NCBI RefSeq assembly: GCF_001640805.2 | Contig: NC_066847.1 | Location: 25,287,504 to 25,351,503 of the forward strand | From: Lates calcarifer | Lineage: Eukaryota > Chordata > Actinopteri > Centropomidae | Direction of reading: 5' to 3' | Length of the DNA stretch: 64,000 nt | Shown: positions 24,481 to 35,918 of the stretch, piece by piece | How positions within the stretch are numbered: position 1 is the stretch's first letter | How the letters are laid out: each line of letters opens with the position of its first letter | Notes under the pieces: model-generated | What the model was told of the DNA's origin: nothing | Databases searched by the model: none | The model's input: only the letters and a program-made list of their open reading frames with translations | Program-made: the position numbers and the translations under genes

Positions 24481-24690
24481 ACAATCTCGAGAAGGAAGAG
24501 AGAGAGAGAGAGAGACAGTATGAGAAAGAGAGAGTGATTTCTCTCAGTAATAATGTTCAAGGAAATTGAATGTAGGAGAATGTACAACAATGTTAATAAT
24601 ATGGCTTGGTCTATCTACAATAATGTAATCTAATAGAAAGCAATTAATTTAAGACACAGGCCACTGCACTTTTTACTCATTTAATTAACA
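24196..24690 (+). repeat. three spaced copies of a GCACTTT...TTTAATTAAC motif
   Basis: Copy A is at 24196-24233, copy B at 24414-24449 and copy C at 24652-24690. All read ACA(C)AG-x-GCACTTT, then 5-9 bases, then TTTAATTAAC. B and C also share ACAGGCCACTGCACTTT exactly. Spacing is about 218 and 238 bp. Intervening sequence is not obviously repeated, so this looks like a kept motif or an old, eroded tandem duplication. Confidence 0.85.
24496..24514. repeat. (GA)n microsatellite
   Basis: This is a short GA run between motif copies B and C. Confidence 0.95.
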
Positions 24691-24789
24691 CATGGGATAT
24701 TTGCAAGGAGCTGGAATATAAAGCTTTATAAAATATTACACCTCCCCTGTCACACCATGAGATGAGGTGGCTAAACTCTCTCTAAGGTA

Positions 24790-25110
24790 AATTATACATA
24801 GTGTAAGCTGTAATCAAACTTGTTGACCAAATTTTTTGACATATATAATAAACTACACTGTATGCACAGTATATTTTTTAGCTAAGTACATGTGTATTGC
24901 TTCTTTCAGAGGTCACAACCTGACCAGTACAACCTTTAGTAAACAAAGTTCTAATACTAAGAGTTAGTATGAAAGCATGTAGGATTATGTAGATACATAT
25001 GTTAGGATCAATTATTTGTGTTTTTACATAAATGCTCCTCGATGGGAGTCACAGAGTCTCGGAGTCTCGATGGAGTCATGGAGTCAGTCCCTAGATGGAG
25101 TGCTGGCTCC
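24790..25110. other. AT-rich non-coding spacer
   Basis: It ends in a short repetitive patch of GGAGTC words (25042-25100: GGGAGTCACAGAGTCTCGGAG-like units) next to the LINE fossil. Confidence 0.5.
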
Positions 25111-25114
25111 ATAC

Positions 25115-25925
25115 ACCTCAAACTAAACTAATCCACAGCCACTGTCGCCAATCTTGCACATCACAAAAAGAATTTGATTAGCCCAACAATATCAAGAACC
25201 TCCAGCCTAAGGTCCCAAAAGTTGTATGACTTTGTCTCATGTTGGTCAAATTCAGGAGTTCCTCATCATGTTCCTCCAACTGCCTGACAATATCCCTCAT
25301 CAATGTCAGAACACAAAGGTCCTCCCATGCTGAGAACAGCCTGGGATAAACCCTGCCTCCCATTCCTGAGTTATCAGAATGACCTTCACCATGGTCTTCC
25401 TGAACTCCTTGCTCACCAAAGGCACCTGGTGTCCTCACACCACTGACGCCTCAATACCAGCCTGCTGATTCAGATGTTCCCTGAAATAACTAAGCCTGAA
25501 GCCCTCTTGAACTTGATAGCTTCTATCAAAGCTGGTGTCCACCACAAGGTTCTTAGATTGTCTCTACAACCTTTGGGAACAACTCCAACCAGCCATCACA
25601 GCAATGGCGGATTTGAACTTTAAGACGCAGATGATCCATGCATTCAATCTCTCCTTGGATGTAGAGTTCTTTAGAGAAAACTTAATATCATGATAGGTTA
25701 CCCCAGAAGATTTTTAATACCCTGGGGTTACCCTTTGTGTACCACCCCAAATACACCAGATGCCTACACCTTAACTAACAGGTATCTGGGCCTACATGGT
25801 GGTGGCCTATTTTGTTCAACCTGGCTAAAGCTGACCATGGGTACAGGCCCAGCCACCATGCACTTGTCTATGTATGAGGTCACCTGCCATTCTTGGAGGG
25901 AACCCCAGTCTTGGAAGAAATGATT
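25115..25925 (-). mobile_element. non-LTR retrotransposon (LINE) fragment, degraded
   Basis: Read on the minus strand, the segment follows the layout of a LINE family common in teleosts. First comes a region like GGGCCCACCACC...GGCCGGGCC (about 25920-25790). Then 'GTGGACACCAGC' (about 25545-25530) precedes 'AAG(A/G)GGGCTTCAGG'. Next is a segment resembling the inter-domain part of ORF2 (...EFGE.MEKD..SA...), then 'GAGGGATATTGTCAGGCAGTTGGAGGAACA' (about 25300-25265) and 'GAACTCCTGAATTTGACCAACATG' (about 25260-25237). The 86-codon minus frame 25178-25438 (containing RDIVRQLEEHDEELLNLTN) is the surviving coding piece. No endonuclease or reverse-transcriptase core remains. Family resemblance is from memory, so the clade is not assigned. 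Confidence 0.7.
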
Positions 25926-25929
25926 TGAG

Positions 25930-27465
25930 TAAAATATTTCTTGTATTCTTCAGTTGAGTGGTACTCTCAATTAAGAATAACTATGCCTGCACCAGAGCCT
26001 GCACCAATATCTACAATTCCCAATATTTGACAAGTGACATGTTGACAGTTCCTGGTTTGAACAGGGAGAAAATCTAAATACAGACAGCACAACTACTTCC
26101 CACATCTTTATTCACTTCTCTGGTAACTTTGTGACACTTGTGCACAGGAGTTGTTACCAGTTCCCACACATATTGACTAATGGCATTGGTAATAACATAA
26201 TCCTTTTTTATTGAAATGCCCCAACATTGATTTTCTCCCCCTCCTTTTTTTCTTTTTTTTTAACACAGGCATAGTAAAGGTTATAGAAGTAATGAGTAGG
26301 AGGGGAGGCACACTGCCACTTTTCCAGCTCCCTCACATCCAAACAAGCATTTTATAATTCATCACCAGGCCATGACAGATGAGTCCTGCTGGAGAATATT
26401 AGAAAATGTCTCAAATCTCATATATATGCTAATGGTATGCTGAGACCGGTTGGGTAGTGTGGCAGACTTTTTAATCTGCTCTTGCTACTACTAGGACCAC
26501 TGAGTGAAAGTGGAGGAGACAAGTCATTGCACTTCAACAATTTATGATCAAACAACTTTGCTTTCGGAAGCAGGACAGAGAGACAGAGAGAGATAGAGAG
26601 AAAGAAAGGGAGGGTGATATTATGAAAAGGATGGAGTAAAACAAAAGGGGACAGGGCTTGTTCTTGTAATTTAGCAAATGTGTAATACCAAGTAACAGAA
26701 ACTCAAGGCTTTGACCATAAAAGACGGTGAATTAGTCTTGTCACTGCTGCTTAGTCACTCCGCTGTATTGTAATCCATTTCATTTTCATTTTGATTTATG
26801 GCATTTTGTGTTCTGCATGAATGCATTATGCATTTCTGTTAAGCAAAGGACTTGTAATAGAGATATCACTGTGATAAACATATGTATGCTCAGTGCAGTT
26901 ATCTGCTGAACTGAAAAAAAAAGTCAAAATATGGTTTTCTTTTTCATGTCCTGCAATGTATTAATGATGATTCGGTGGTAAGTGTAAGTCATTACAAATA
27001 GTACAGTCCATCAAAAAGGAAAAAAAAAGAGGCATACAATTTGCATTACTTTGATTGTTGGTGACATTATTATATTGCACCACATGTTTTTAGTGATAAA
27101 CTGAATTGAATAATTGAAATGGACTCCCACTCCCTATCTATCCATTTCAAATAAGTTGCCTCCTCTCTGTCAGTTTGTTAAAATGTTTTCATCTGTTTTC
27201 GCTGTATTTTATGTGGGTTTGTATATAAAGTTTGTCAACTACATACATTTTCTTGAGCCTTGGAATGGAATGCAGTTCTTGCAAATATATCAAAACTTTT
27301 ATATGTATTTGAAATCTGGTATGCCTCCTTGTATTTTAATATATTGCACCTTGTAAGAACCCTGGAGCGAGGTACTGTTTCACATTCGCAAAGTCTACCT
27401 TCCTCTTTCTCTCTGTCTCCCTCTTCTAAACCTGTGCACGTCTATGCAAAACATACACTAAAAGT
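25930..27465. other. AT-rich non-coding spacer
   Basis: A GA-rich patch lies at 26575-26612. A block at 26700-26870 has somewhat higher complexity. No gene is recognised. Confidence 0.5.
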
Positions 27466-27469
27466 GATA

Positions 27470-27640
27470 ACATAATCACTCAAAGCCCACGATTCCCTGC
27501 TCTATTGGAGCTTGTGATGAGGCATTAATAACAGTGAGGCTGGTGCTTTATTTTTCATAAATTACATATGTCAAAGATAAAGCTCCTTTGTTGAATGCCC
27601 ATAGGTTGGGCACTGGGATTATAAACGTTCTGAGGACATC
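27470..27640. promoter_or_regulatory. candidate enhancer-like island
   Basis: This complex block contains GGCATTAATAACAG, a TCAAAG TCF/LEF-type core (27571-27576) and CTTTGTT SOX-type core (27586-27592). Function is inferred from composition and motifs. Confidence 0.33.
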
Positions 27641-27649
27641 CTTTCTGAG

Positions 27650-28141
27650 ATATTTAAAGAAAAAAAACCACCAACAATTTGAAACAATTATATTTTCTAA
27701 ATTTTAATCTTTTGCTCACTGTATCATAAAATATAAAACCTAATGAAAAGGGAAACAATCAAACTATAATTTTTTGACTTGACTTGACACTTGTGACACT
27801 TTGTGATGAAAACGCAGAACTGCAATATGTGATGTTAACATTTTCTCTGACCTGTGCTGTGCCGCAGTCATAACTTTATTATGCATTTTATACTGTATAC
27901 CCTGGGTATTCAAGATGGCTTGTAATATGGCTGTTTTACATTACAAAGAATACACAAAGAATATTAAAATAGAACTATCACAATAGTGGAGCAATTTTAA
28001 GGTAAATCTCCACACAAACTCTCAAATTACTTATTAGCATGACACTATTACATGTATTTCATGCTTATAAAGCTCTTTACACATTAAAAGCATTCTATGC
28101 TGCCCTCATAAGACAGTTACTAAAAATCTAAATTATTATTA

Positions 28142-28174
<33 letters not shown>

Positions 28175-28225
28175 ACAGAGACATATTCACTTGGTGGCAT
28201 GGATTTAAGATGCTGAGGGCAAATA
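27650..28225. other. AT-rich non-coding spacer
   Basis: GCTTATAAAGCTCTTTACACATTAAAAGC (around 28061-28089 in pieces) recalls the 3' tails of some fish retroposons, but the match is too short to call. Confidence 0.45.
28144..28173. repeat. (ATT)n microsatellite
   Basis: This is a perfect trinucleotide run of about ten units. Confidence 0.97.
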
Positions 28226-28229
28226 TGGG

Positions 28230-28700
28230 TTGGTTTATGGGCAGATTATGTTCCAGAGTTATTTTCAGCAAGGGTCATTTCCAGTTTATCTGAAACCCTT
28301 TTAACTGCTTATTGGTGCAGTCGCCAAGGAACTTGACCCCGATTCTCTCAGGCAATTAATGAAAAAACAAATAAAATGTGCAGTAGAATAGGTTGTTTTG
28401 ATTTGGTCTTGCTGCTGTAATCTAATTCCAACACCTGTACTCTCCTAGAGCATTTACTATTGCTTTGATACACCAGTAATGGATTTGATTGTAGTTGCCT
28501 CTTCTCACATTACACAATATGTCTCCTCGCATTTGTTTGGATTGCTTCCAACTTCCTGTTTTTCTGTCTCTTCACTCCTCCCCCTGCTGAGGGGACCTGC
28601 CTTGTCTACTAACTGACAACAGTGACAGAAAATTATTACACGTCATTACACTCCTTAAATCACAATTTACCCAGCCTCAGCAAATTATTCTCCGGTGGGT
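28230..28700. promoter_or_regulatory. candidate enhancer-like region
   Basis: About 470 bp of complex sequence have little simple repeat, with CAATTAATGA at 28353-28362 and AATTATTACACGTCATTACA around 28631-28650. No protein frame is present. A regulatory role is inferred. Confidence 0.36.
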
Positions 28701-28779
28701 GCCAGGGGTAATGGAAACTGTCTTCTCCACTTTACGTCCAGTGCCTCTTCTGCTCTGTCAGAAGCAACACTGAGTGTCT

Positions 28780-28960
28780 GTCTCTGGGAGTGGTGAAGAA
28801 GCACTTCCTCCCCTTCATCCTCCTCCATGTTCTTCCTTGCTTTCTTCCTTCTCCTCCCCTTAATCCCCCTTCGCTCTTCCACCCCCATATTTCTCTCTTT
28901 TCTTATTACTTTGTTCTTTTCTTTGTTTCTCCCTTCCTTTTGCCCTTCATTCTCAACTCT
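28780..28960 (-). repeat. pyrimidine-rich low-complexity tract
   Basis: It is strongly C/T on the plus strand. The Phe/Leu/Pro-rich plus frames 28790-29225 arise from this composition. Confidence 0.85.
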
Positions 28961-28964
28961 GTTT

Positions 28965-29930
28965 CCAAATCAAAAGGACACAGTGTGTCTCCTCAGGCTG
29001 ACACTGTTTGTTGCTAAATTAGACATTATACAGGAAACTAAAGGTGCCACACTCAAGTGTCTATTAGATTTGTTTGCAGATGGAGCAGTGCTGACAGGAT
29101 GTTGTCTGACTCAATTTTATTTAACTGACAGACAAAAGACTTTTTTTTTTTCTCAGAAGGTGACTTGCTGTGTTTTTCATGGAGATTTCCAAGAATTGAA
29201 ATTAGCATATAGTCTCATACTATAAGAGATGGATACTGCCAATTAGCTCACCTAACCATACAGAATTAAACTGTCTTTGCCCACATGGTTTCTCACTTTT
29301 TTTCCCCCTTTCACTCTGGAGTGGACTCCTCGTGCCATTTTAGCTTGACTTATGGGGTCCATTTTGTTCTGGCAGTGTTCATGAGGGGAAAGACAACCCT
29401 GGGGGCATTAGCCCTCCAGCCCTGTAGTTAAGGGCTCTTCCCTCTTTCCTTTCTTCCTCTGCCCCTTAGTGTCTAGAGCTCTGTCTGTCTTTGTGACTTC
29501 ACTGTGATTTGTGAACAATGTCTTTCCTCTTCCTTCCACTGTCTTCCTTGTTTTAAACTCTTCTCTCTCTCTCAGAGATACAGGCTGAAAGTGCTGCCTA
29601 GCCCATGTAGGCCCACAAAGCCACCGCATGCAGAACACTGACTACATCTCCCAGACATCTGTCTTGGCTTCGTCTGAAATAATCTGAGGAAGCTGGTAGG
29701 CCAGGATGAATGGGTCTGGTTAGTGTTAAGTGCCCCCAAAGTGTCCAGGGATTTGAGCTGAGAGGGAGAGAGCGAGAGCTGGAGACTTACTGAGCAGGGA
29801 GAATAAGAAGAATAGCAGTGGGAGAGAGGGGTAGAGAGGAAAGCACTTTATTCTCCAATCTTCCTCCTTTTCTCCCCCTATTGCCATTCTCTCATCTTCT
29901 ATACCTTTGCTTAACATCCAGTCCTCCCTC
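28965..29930. other. non-coding spacer, mixed composition
   Basis: Runs of T (29141-29151) and CT-rich or GA-rich patches (29425-29580, 29758-29870) occur. No gene or repeat family is recognised. Confidence 0.5.
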
Positions 29931-29934
29931 CCTG

Positions 29935-30180
29935 CCTGTTCCATTACGCCTCAGTGGGAGAATGATGATGAATCGCCTGGCTGCAAGGAAGCAAAATATA
30001 TCAAGTCCGGGTGGGTTTGGGAATTGGTTAAGTACTTCTGCAGAGCCCTGACCTCATAATCGCTGTGAGCCTGCGAGGACCTCCTGATTTATAAAGTAGC
30101 TGTTGATTAATGCCCTTTTAAGTGGACAAGGCAGGCCATAGACACAGAGGCTCAACCCCTCAAACATGAACAGCACTTGT
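29935..30180. promoter_or_regulatory. candidate enhancer-like island with two PBX-HOX type sites
   Basis: This complex block contains TGATTTAT (30085-30092) and TGATTAAT (30114-30121), both exact PBX-HOX composite octamers with starts 29 bp apart. There is no simple repeat until the GT array at 30203. Function is inferred. Confidence 0.4.
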
Positions 30181-30199
30181 AAAAAAGAGAAAGGAAAGA

Positions 30200-30202
<3 letters not shown>

Positions 30203-30230
<28 letters not shown>

Positions 30231-30248
30231 CACGCATGTGTGTGTGTC
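30203..30248. repeat. (GT)n microsatellite
   Basis: This GT array is interrupted by CACGCAT. Confidence 0.97.
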
Positions 30249-30299
30249 AGTGTGAGTACAAGGCAGTGGCTGTGGCAGCAGCCAACAGAATAACATGCA

Positions 30300-30500
30300 G
30301 TCAGTGTGCGAGTTTAGCAGTAAAGGTAATTGTGGCAGCAGCAGCAGCAGCTTCTCGCCAGTCAAATCTTCCTGGCTATAAATCATTGCCGTTTGGCCTC
30401 TCTTTGACACCAATTGCTGTCTGTCCCCAAAGCCCGTCTAAAGCCTCTGTAGGTCAGCAGCGAGCTCTTTAAATACGTCTTGTCAGACAGGCAGGCTGGA
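30300..30500. promoter_or_regulatory. candidate non-coding conserved island
   Basis: Complex GC-balanced sequence with a short GCA run (30336-30351) ends in CTCTTTAAATACGTCTTGTC. Compositional inference only. Confidence 0.28.
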
Positions 30501-30504
30501 GGGA

Positions 30505-32020
30505 TAGCTGCTGTTGCAATGGAATAAGTGATGGCACAAATACAGTCATTTTAAATGGTAATATACTGTATGTCTGAGTTACAACATGTAAAACTATCCT
30601 GTGTAAGGAGCAAAATGAAAATAAATTAATAAATCAAATCTTATCTGCCCCGCAAATACCAAAACATATTTGGAAAAAAAAAACAAAACGTTTATTTGAC
30701 TAATCTGACTTATATGATATCTGTTTTAGGACTACCATCCACAAACACCATAGAGATGTGTAATTGTATAAACAACCACCAAACCACATGTAAATTTTAC
30801 AGTAAAAAACAGAGCTAAATATTACAAAAGCAAACTGTAATAAATACACTTTGACATAGTAATATCTAGGCTCTACAACCTGCTGCTGCACTTACTAACC
30901 AGACTTTGTGTCACAAAAGAGACAATTAAATAGCTAAAGCACAGGAGCTTCATATATCAAGTGTCACCTAGCTGGTCTATTAGCCACAGCTTATCATCAC
31001 TAAAGCTAAAACCGTGTATGCTTGCTTTTCTCTTATTTTAATCTTTATGTATTTCCGTTTTAATTAACTAACATTTCGTAATATAGCTATTCACACATAA
31101 CTAAATAAGGGAGGAGATAGATACAATCATGATGGAGAATAAAACCCCAGCTAAACTCTTGTGAAAGCTAACTAGCTTAGCAGAGTAACACTAATATCTC
31201 TGCTTCGACCCGATGGACAAGCATACACTTTGCAACACAGGGATAATAATTAAATCATGAAAAATAAAGCAACATCCAGCATTAATACTTCTGGACATTC
31301 ATAAAATCACTTGTTGAATCTTTTTAATGCTACCCTTTATCAGATTTGGTGATTTTAGTGATTTTGTTTAATGACCAGATTTATCATGGAATAAGATGAC
31401 ACACTGGGGCACCTTGCACCTCTACTAAGTCCATAGGTCAGGTTGTGAGTTGCCATTCAGGGGTCAGAGAGGCAGATTGGTGCCTATTCCACTACAAGTC
31501 TGTAGACAAAGACACCTTCTGATCTCATTAGGTTACTCTAATTAGACAGTGTCACTTTCCATTTCAGAGACAGTATCTCAGGCAGTAATTCTGCTCGACT
31601 CTCTCTCCTTCCTTTATTGCTCCGTGAGACCAGAGACTGTCTGAGTTATAATTGAATGAAGGCTGATTAATTTATGTGGTGTTAATTGGTGAAATTGGTG
31701 GTTGAAAGTGACACATGGAGTGTACCATTTCAAAGGTAGTGAGTAGGGGATTTTAGTGGAATTTAGATTGTATAACATCTGGATTTTAGCATCATATTTC
31801 ATAGACAAAAATAAGCAGATGTAGAATTAGGTACTTAAAACATAATTTAGCCCTTTGTGGTTTTTAAATCCTAATTTAGAGAGGTTAAATATATTACTTT
31901 TACAGTGTATGAGTATGCATAGCAGTCAGTCTTTGTAATTGTATGTGCAGGCAAAGCTGAATAAAACAGGTATGTTTTTTATTCAGATAGATACACAGTG
32001 TTGACCATGTTCCACTTCAC
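30505..32020. other. AT-rich non-coding spacer
   Basis: No gene, RNA or identifiable repeat family is seen. GCTAACTAGCTTAGC near 31168-31182 is the kind of palindromic word common in old fish transposons. Confidence 0.5.
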
Positions 32021-32029
32021 TAGATTATG

Positions 32030-32410
32030 GTGCACTGCGTCGATGAGGTGACATTTTGAAATCTATTTTTCTCAACGTAAAACTTTCCCCTCCTTGTCTC
32101 TTTCACAGCGCTGTGCCCTGAGATTGACAGCTTGCTCTCCAGGTTCTCGAGGAGGGTTTGAAAGGAAATTTGCTCCGGCGGAGTTCTTCCCTCCCGTCTC
32201 TTTACCTGCGGCAAGCAAGATGGCCTGGCGCGTGGGAGAGACGTGGTGATGGGGGGGACGAGACTTCGCCGTGCAGTGGAAATGGCAGTGTCAATTAAAT
32301 ATCACTTTCAATTTCCTTGTTTTATGATCCCCGGGCTACTAAGCACCAATAATCCCCCCCTCGGCAGGCCCTCCTACCTTGTCTTGAGGAAGATTGATTA
32401 CACTTGTCGC
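32030..32410. promoter_or_regulatory. strong enhancer-like island
   Basis: About 380 bp of dense complex sequence include GATTGACAGCT (32122-32132, shared with 4963-4973 and PBX-MEIS like) and GTCAATTAAATATCAC around 32290-32305. The minus frame 32020-32214 ends without a known domain. A regulatory role is inferred. Confidence 0.42.
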
Positions 32411-32578
32411 CTCCTATAAAAAAGACATTTACATGAAAATAAGAAAACAACTTCTTTGTTTGCATGGAAGTGAATCAAGGAAAAAAGCAATTCCCAATTT
32501 GATTTTCATACAAAGGCGAGGCAAGATAACAATCTCACGGCGTCTCATCTGAGTGAGTTTTGGAGGTAGAGCAAAGGA

Positions 32579-32599
32579 GGGGGGGGGGGGGGGGGGGGG
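32579..32599 (+). repeat. 21-base G homopolymer
   Basis: This is an uninterrupted run of 21 G, very unusual for vertebrate unique DNA and a site where length is often mis-sequenced. It can form G-quadruplex structures. Confidence 0.9.
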
Positions 32600-32609
32600 C
32601 GACGTATGT

Positions 32610-33115
32610 AGATTGAATAAAGCTGGCAAATTATTTTCATGCAACATTGATGGATGTTGTCTTCACTCACACAATGAAGATGTCTCAGATTCTGTGGCAG
32701 AGATTGCTTTCGACATGTGTGTTACACACAGTGTATTCCACATATTTCTGACCTGAAGATTAATCGCATATAAGACACAAAATAAAAAAGTTTCAGTAAT
32801 AACATTACACTATGCAGAAATCCTTTTATACCCTATAATTTGTTTCTTTTTTGTCATCAGATAAGACGGTATTTAGATACTGAATACTTTAGACTTTTTG
32901 TGTTTGAGCGAGAAGCTGCTTCATTTTTGTCTCTTTTCTATTATACTATGTCATATATCAATGTGCATTGTGTTAAGAGAGTGTTGTTTCATTTTGATCT
33001 TTTTGCATCTATTGTTGCATTAAAAAGATAATTACAGTGAATACCTTGCATTGCATCTGCTTCTATTAGTGTTTATATCATTACCATTGTGCCAAAACTA
33101 GATTTTTTAAAACTT
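32610..33115. other. AT-rich non-coding spacer
   Basis: No gene or repeat is recognised. Confidence 0.55.
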
Positions 33116-33124
33116 ATATTTGTC

Positions 33125-33185
33125 TCTCTCAGTTTATTTACATAGCACATTTCATACATAAAGTTGTTTACATAATGCATCACTG
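33125..33185. mobile_element. possible retroposon 3' tail fragment
   Basis: AGTTTATTTACATAGCAC, ATTTCATACA and a following AAAGTTGTTTACA (33131-33171) resemble the 'TTTATTTATATAGCACATTTCA...AAAGTGCTTTACA' segment found in many vertebrate and fish retroposon tails. The body is missing. Low confidence. Confidence 0.35.
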
Positions 33186-33189
33186 TAGG

Positions 33190-35375
33190 TATAGTTTAGT
33201 CAGCATGAAAATCAGCTTGCAGAGGCTTGAAATTTTCATGTGCTAAGCAGACCATTACAGTGAATATATCATCTTCAATTTTATCAAAGTTCTCTAACTG
33301 TTTAAATGCAGATGAAAAAGAAAAGAAAACTTATTTGAAAATTGTACAGATGATTTATTGTGTGCGATCGCTGGTGAGAGATCTGAGGATGAAAGAGTGT
33401 GTTGCTGAGCAGCAACGCAATCATAGGTCTGTTTTGTTTGAAAATCACATCCAGACAGACTAGAGATGCAAATGTGGACAAAGGTGTTGTGAAAAGGCAA
33501 ATTATACCTGCATGTGTGAGTGCGTGTGTGATAGTTACAACAGCATGCTTTAGTCTGGGAATCTCACCTCACATCACACTGAGGACTTCTGAAAACTTCA
33601 GACAAAACTACTTTGGACAATGAATCATTCAGTAAATTCATGGACATCTTTTCCAAATCAGCCACATCATCGCAGAGAAACTGTAAACCAGACATAGCTA
33701 TAACACAGTGGTGTTCTATATTGTAATGTTACATCGTCACTGTCAATGCTGATGCTTTCAGGGACAGTGGTGAGATAAGAAAGCATGTGAACTTGCAACA
33801 GGATGACTATTAAGGACATTAAGAGTGTAACAACAAATAGACAAACAGAAACACATCTTACCAAGCAGGCACTAATTCCTGACATAAACTGACATAATTC
33901 CAATGCCAATTTCATCAAAGGCATGTCCATTTTGCTGCAATGTGCTAAGATAGGTACAGCTAAGTGGTGCAGCTGTGGCTGTGTGTATAAGTTTTGTATC
34001 TGTAAGGTGAAACTGTACTTTTACTTTTGCACGTTAAAACTACTTCTTATGACAAATACAAGAGCAAAGATCAGTTTTTGTGGCTTTGGCATAGGCGCAC
34101 ACAAAGAGTTTTCCCAAATCACATAATGAAAATTTTATGTTTATTGAGTTTTGCCTCTTTTTCCAGATCTGAATGTGAATCAACAACAGCTTTTGCTGCA
34201 ATTATCGCAGTGTGCTTACTAAGTTAAATTAGTAGGTGAATCTCTCTCAGATTCTCTTTCTGGCCCATTTCACTTTATATGTGTTTGCTGCTTTAAAAGC
34301 AATGAGAGGACCTGATGTGACTGCGCATTATGGCAAAGTACCTGACTCCACAGAGAGTTCATTATATAATCTCTAGATGGTTACAATAACATCTGAGTGC
34401 AGAACTCTGACAGACACACATACAACAGATCCATGCCCACATCCTACGAAATGCTTTATCACCAAATTTAGACAATAAAATAAAAAAGTAGAGCATAACA
34501 AAGCAACCCTGAAAGATGATATTTCAATATTCCTTTACTCTCTCTCTCTCTGTTTCTTTCACAAACTGAACAGCATGTCATAAGAAAGGAAATTCTCTCA
34601 CTACTAGATAAGAGCATGTTGGAGACAGTTTTAACAAATTAATTAAGAACAGGTTACATGTGTGGGCTTCCTGTAATTTCATATAGCAGTTTTCTTGTAG
34701 AGTTATCTCAAACATTGTAAAATTATTTCACACACAACACTGCCTTGCAGTGGCCACTTCTGAGGAGATCAACTCAGCACACATGTTCTTTTATTTTGTA
34801 GATGAATGTGGTTAAAATCACACAGTAAAATACAAACTAAAATAGGTTTGCATCCCATTCTGATTTCACTTTGCCTAGGCTGACGGATTAAGACGCTGAT
34901 GTTCGCAGACCGTGATGCAGAGAGAGAGGAAAAGAGATAGACACAGAGAGAGGGCCAAAGAGGAGGTCATAATAATGGGGTACAAAAAAGGACATAGACA
35001 GAAAAGTAGACAGGTGGCAAAGTAGAGACTGAGTTAGAAAAAGGAAGGGGTGGGGTGGTGGGGGTCAAAGAGAGAAAAAGGGATTACACTGGCCATTATC
35101 AGATATAGCAACCATAGGTATTTCTCAAACAATGGCAGCAGCAGCTGATATGTCCATGCATATATGGTAAACAGTGAAGAGAGATTAGTTTAAACCAAAT
35201 CTCCTCTGTGCACCTTTAAGTCTTTTGTCAGTGCCACAGAGGCTGTGTAGCAACCGGGTGTGTTGAGCATGTTTACACAAAGCATAAGAGCATCAGTGCC
35301 CAATAATTTGTGTCTCACATGGTCTTTCACTACTTAAACAAGGTCAGAGCAGCAACACGAACAACACACAAAACA
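33190..35375. other. AT-rich non-coding spacer
   Basis: A CT run lies at about 34538-34551, a GA-rich patch at 34915-34975 and a G-rich patch at 35044-35065. No gene is recognised. Confidence 0.5.
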
Positions 35376-35377
35376 CA

Positions 35378-35380
<3 letters not shown>

Positions 35381-35412
<32 letters not shown>
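35381..35412. repeat. (CA)n microsatellite
   Basis: This is a perfect CA array of about 32 bp. Confidence 0.98.
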
Positions 35413-35414
<2 letters not shown>

Positions 35415-35418
<4 letters not shown>

Positions 35419-35690
35419 GTCATATCTGGGCTTTGAACAGTGCCGTATTGTGCCACCCTGTGTGTGTGCCGAGATAAGCCAGGCCGCTAATGCCGTGCGT
35501 AAGACACTAATAAACAAACAGTGTTTAAATTCGCCTGAAAGGAATCAGTGATGCGTAGGAAGCACCCCCGGCGCTTCAATGGCTTAATCTGCCTCCTTCT
35601 CACTCTGCTTTTTCAGATTCTCACAACAGATTAGGTTGTAAATGGACAGAGAAGAAGGGACCAGGATCTCGCCGACACTAGAACTTTCCA
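35415..35690. promoter_or_regulatory. candidate enhancer-like island with paired FOX-type sites
   Basis: This complex block contains the FOX-type core TAAACAAACA (35511-35520), facing TGTTTA (35522-35527). TAAACA and TGTTTA are reverse complements separated by 5 bases. Function is inferred. Confidence 0.38.
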
Positions 35691-35898
35691 CCCTTACATG
35701 ATTTAGGGTTATTTCAATGACTAGGTGCATGTCTGTACAGGTTTGATGCGACTGGTGTGTTGACAGTTGAATAATATTTTGTGAGTGTGTGTTTGAACTG
35801 TGTTTAATGTCAGTCTGGATCCTTTAGGTAACAATCATGACAAACTTATTGTACATGGAAAGACTTATTGACAGGTATAGGATCAAATAAAATACTGT

Positions 35899-35918
35899 GG
35901 GGGGGTTGGGGGAGGGGG
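35899..35918 (+). other. G-rich run, possible G-quadruplex
   Basis: Three G runs of 7, 5 and 5 are separated by TT and A. The long first run could supply two tetrad strands. Confidence 0.6.

Noticed and set aside
30336..30351. (GCA)n run as a possible coding polyglutamine/alanine tract
   Set aside because: Only about five units, with no supporting exon structure.
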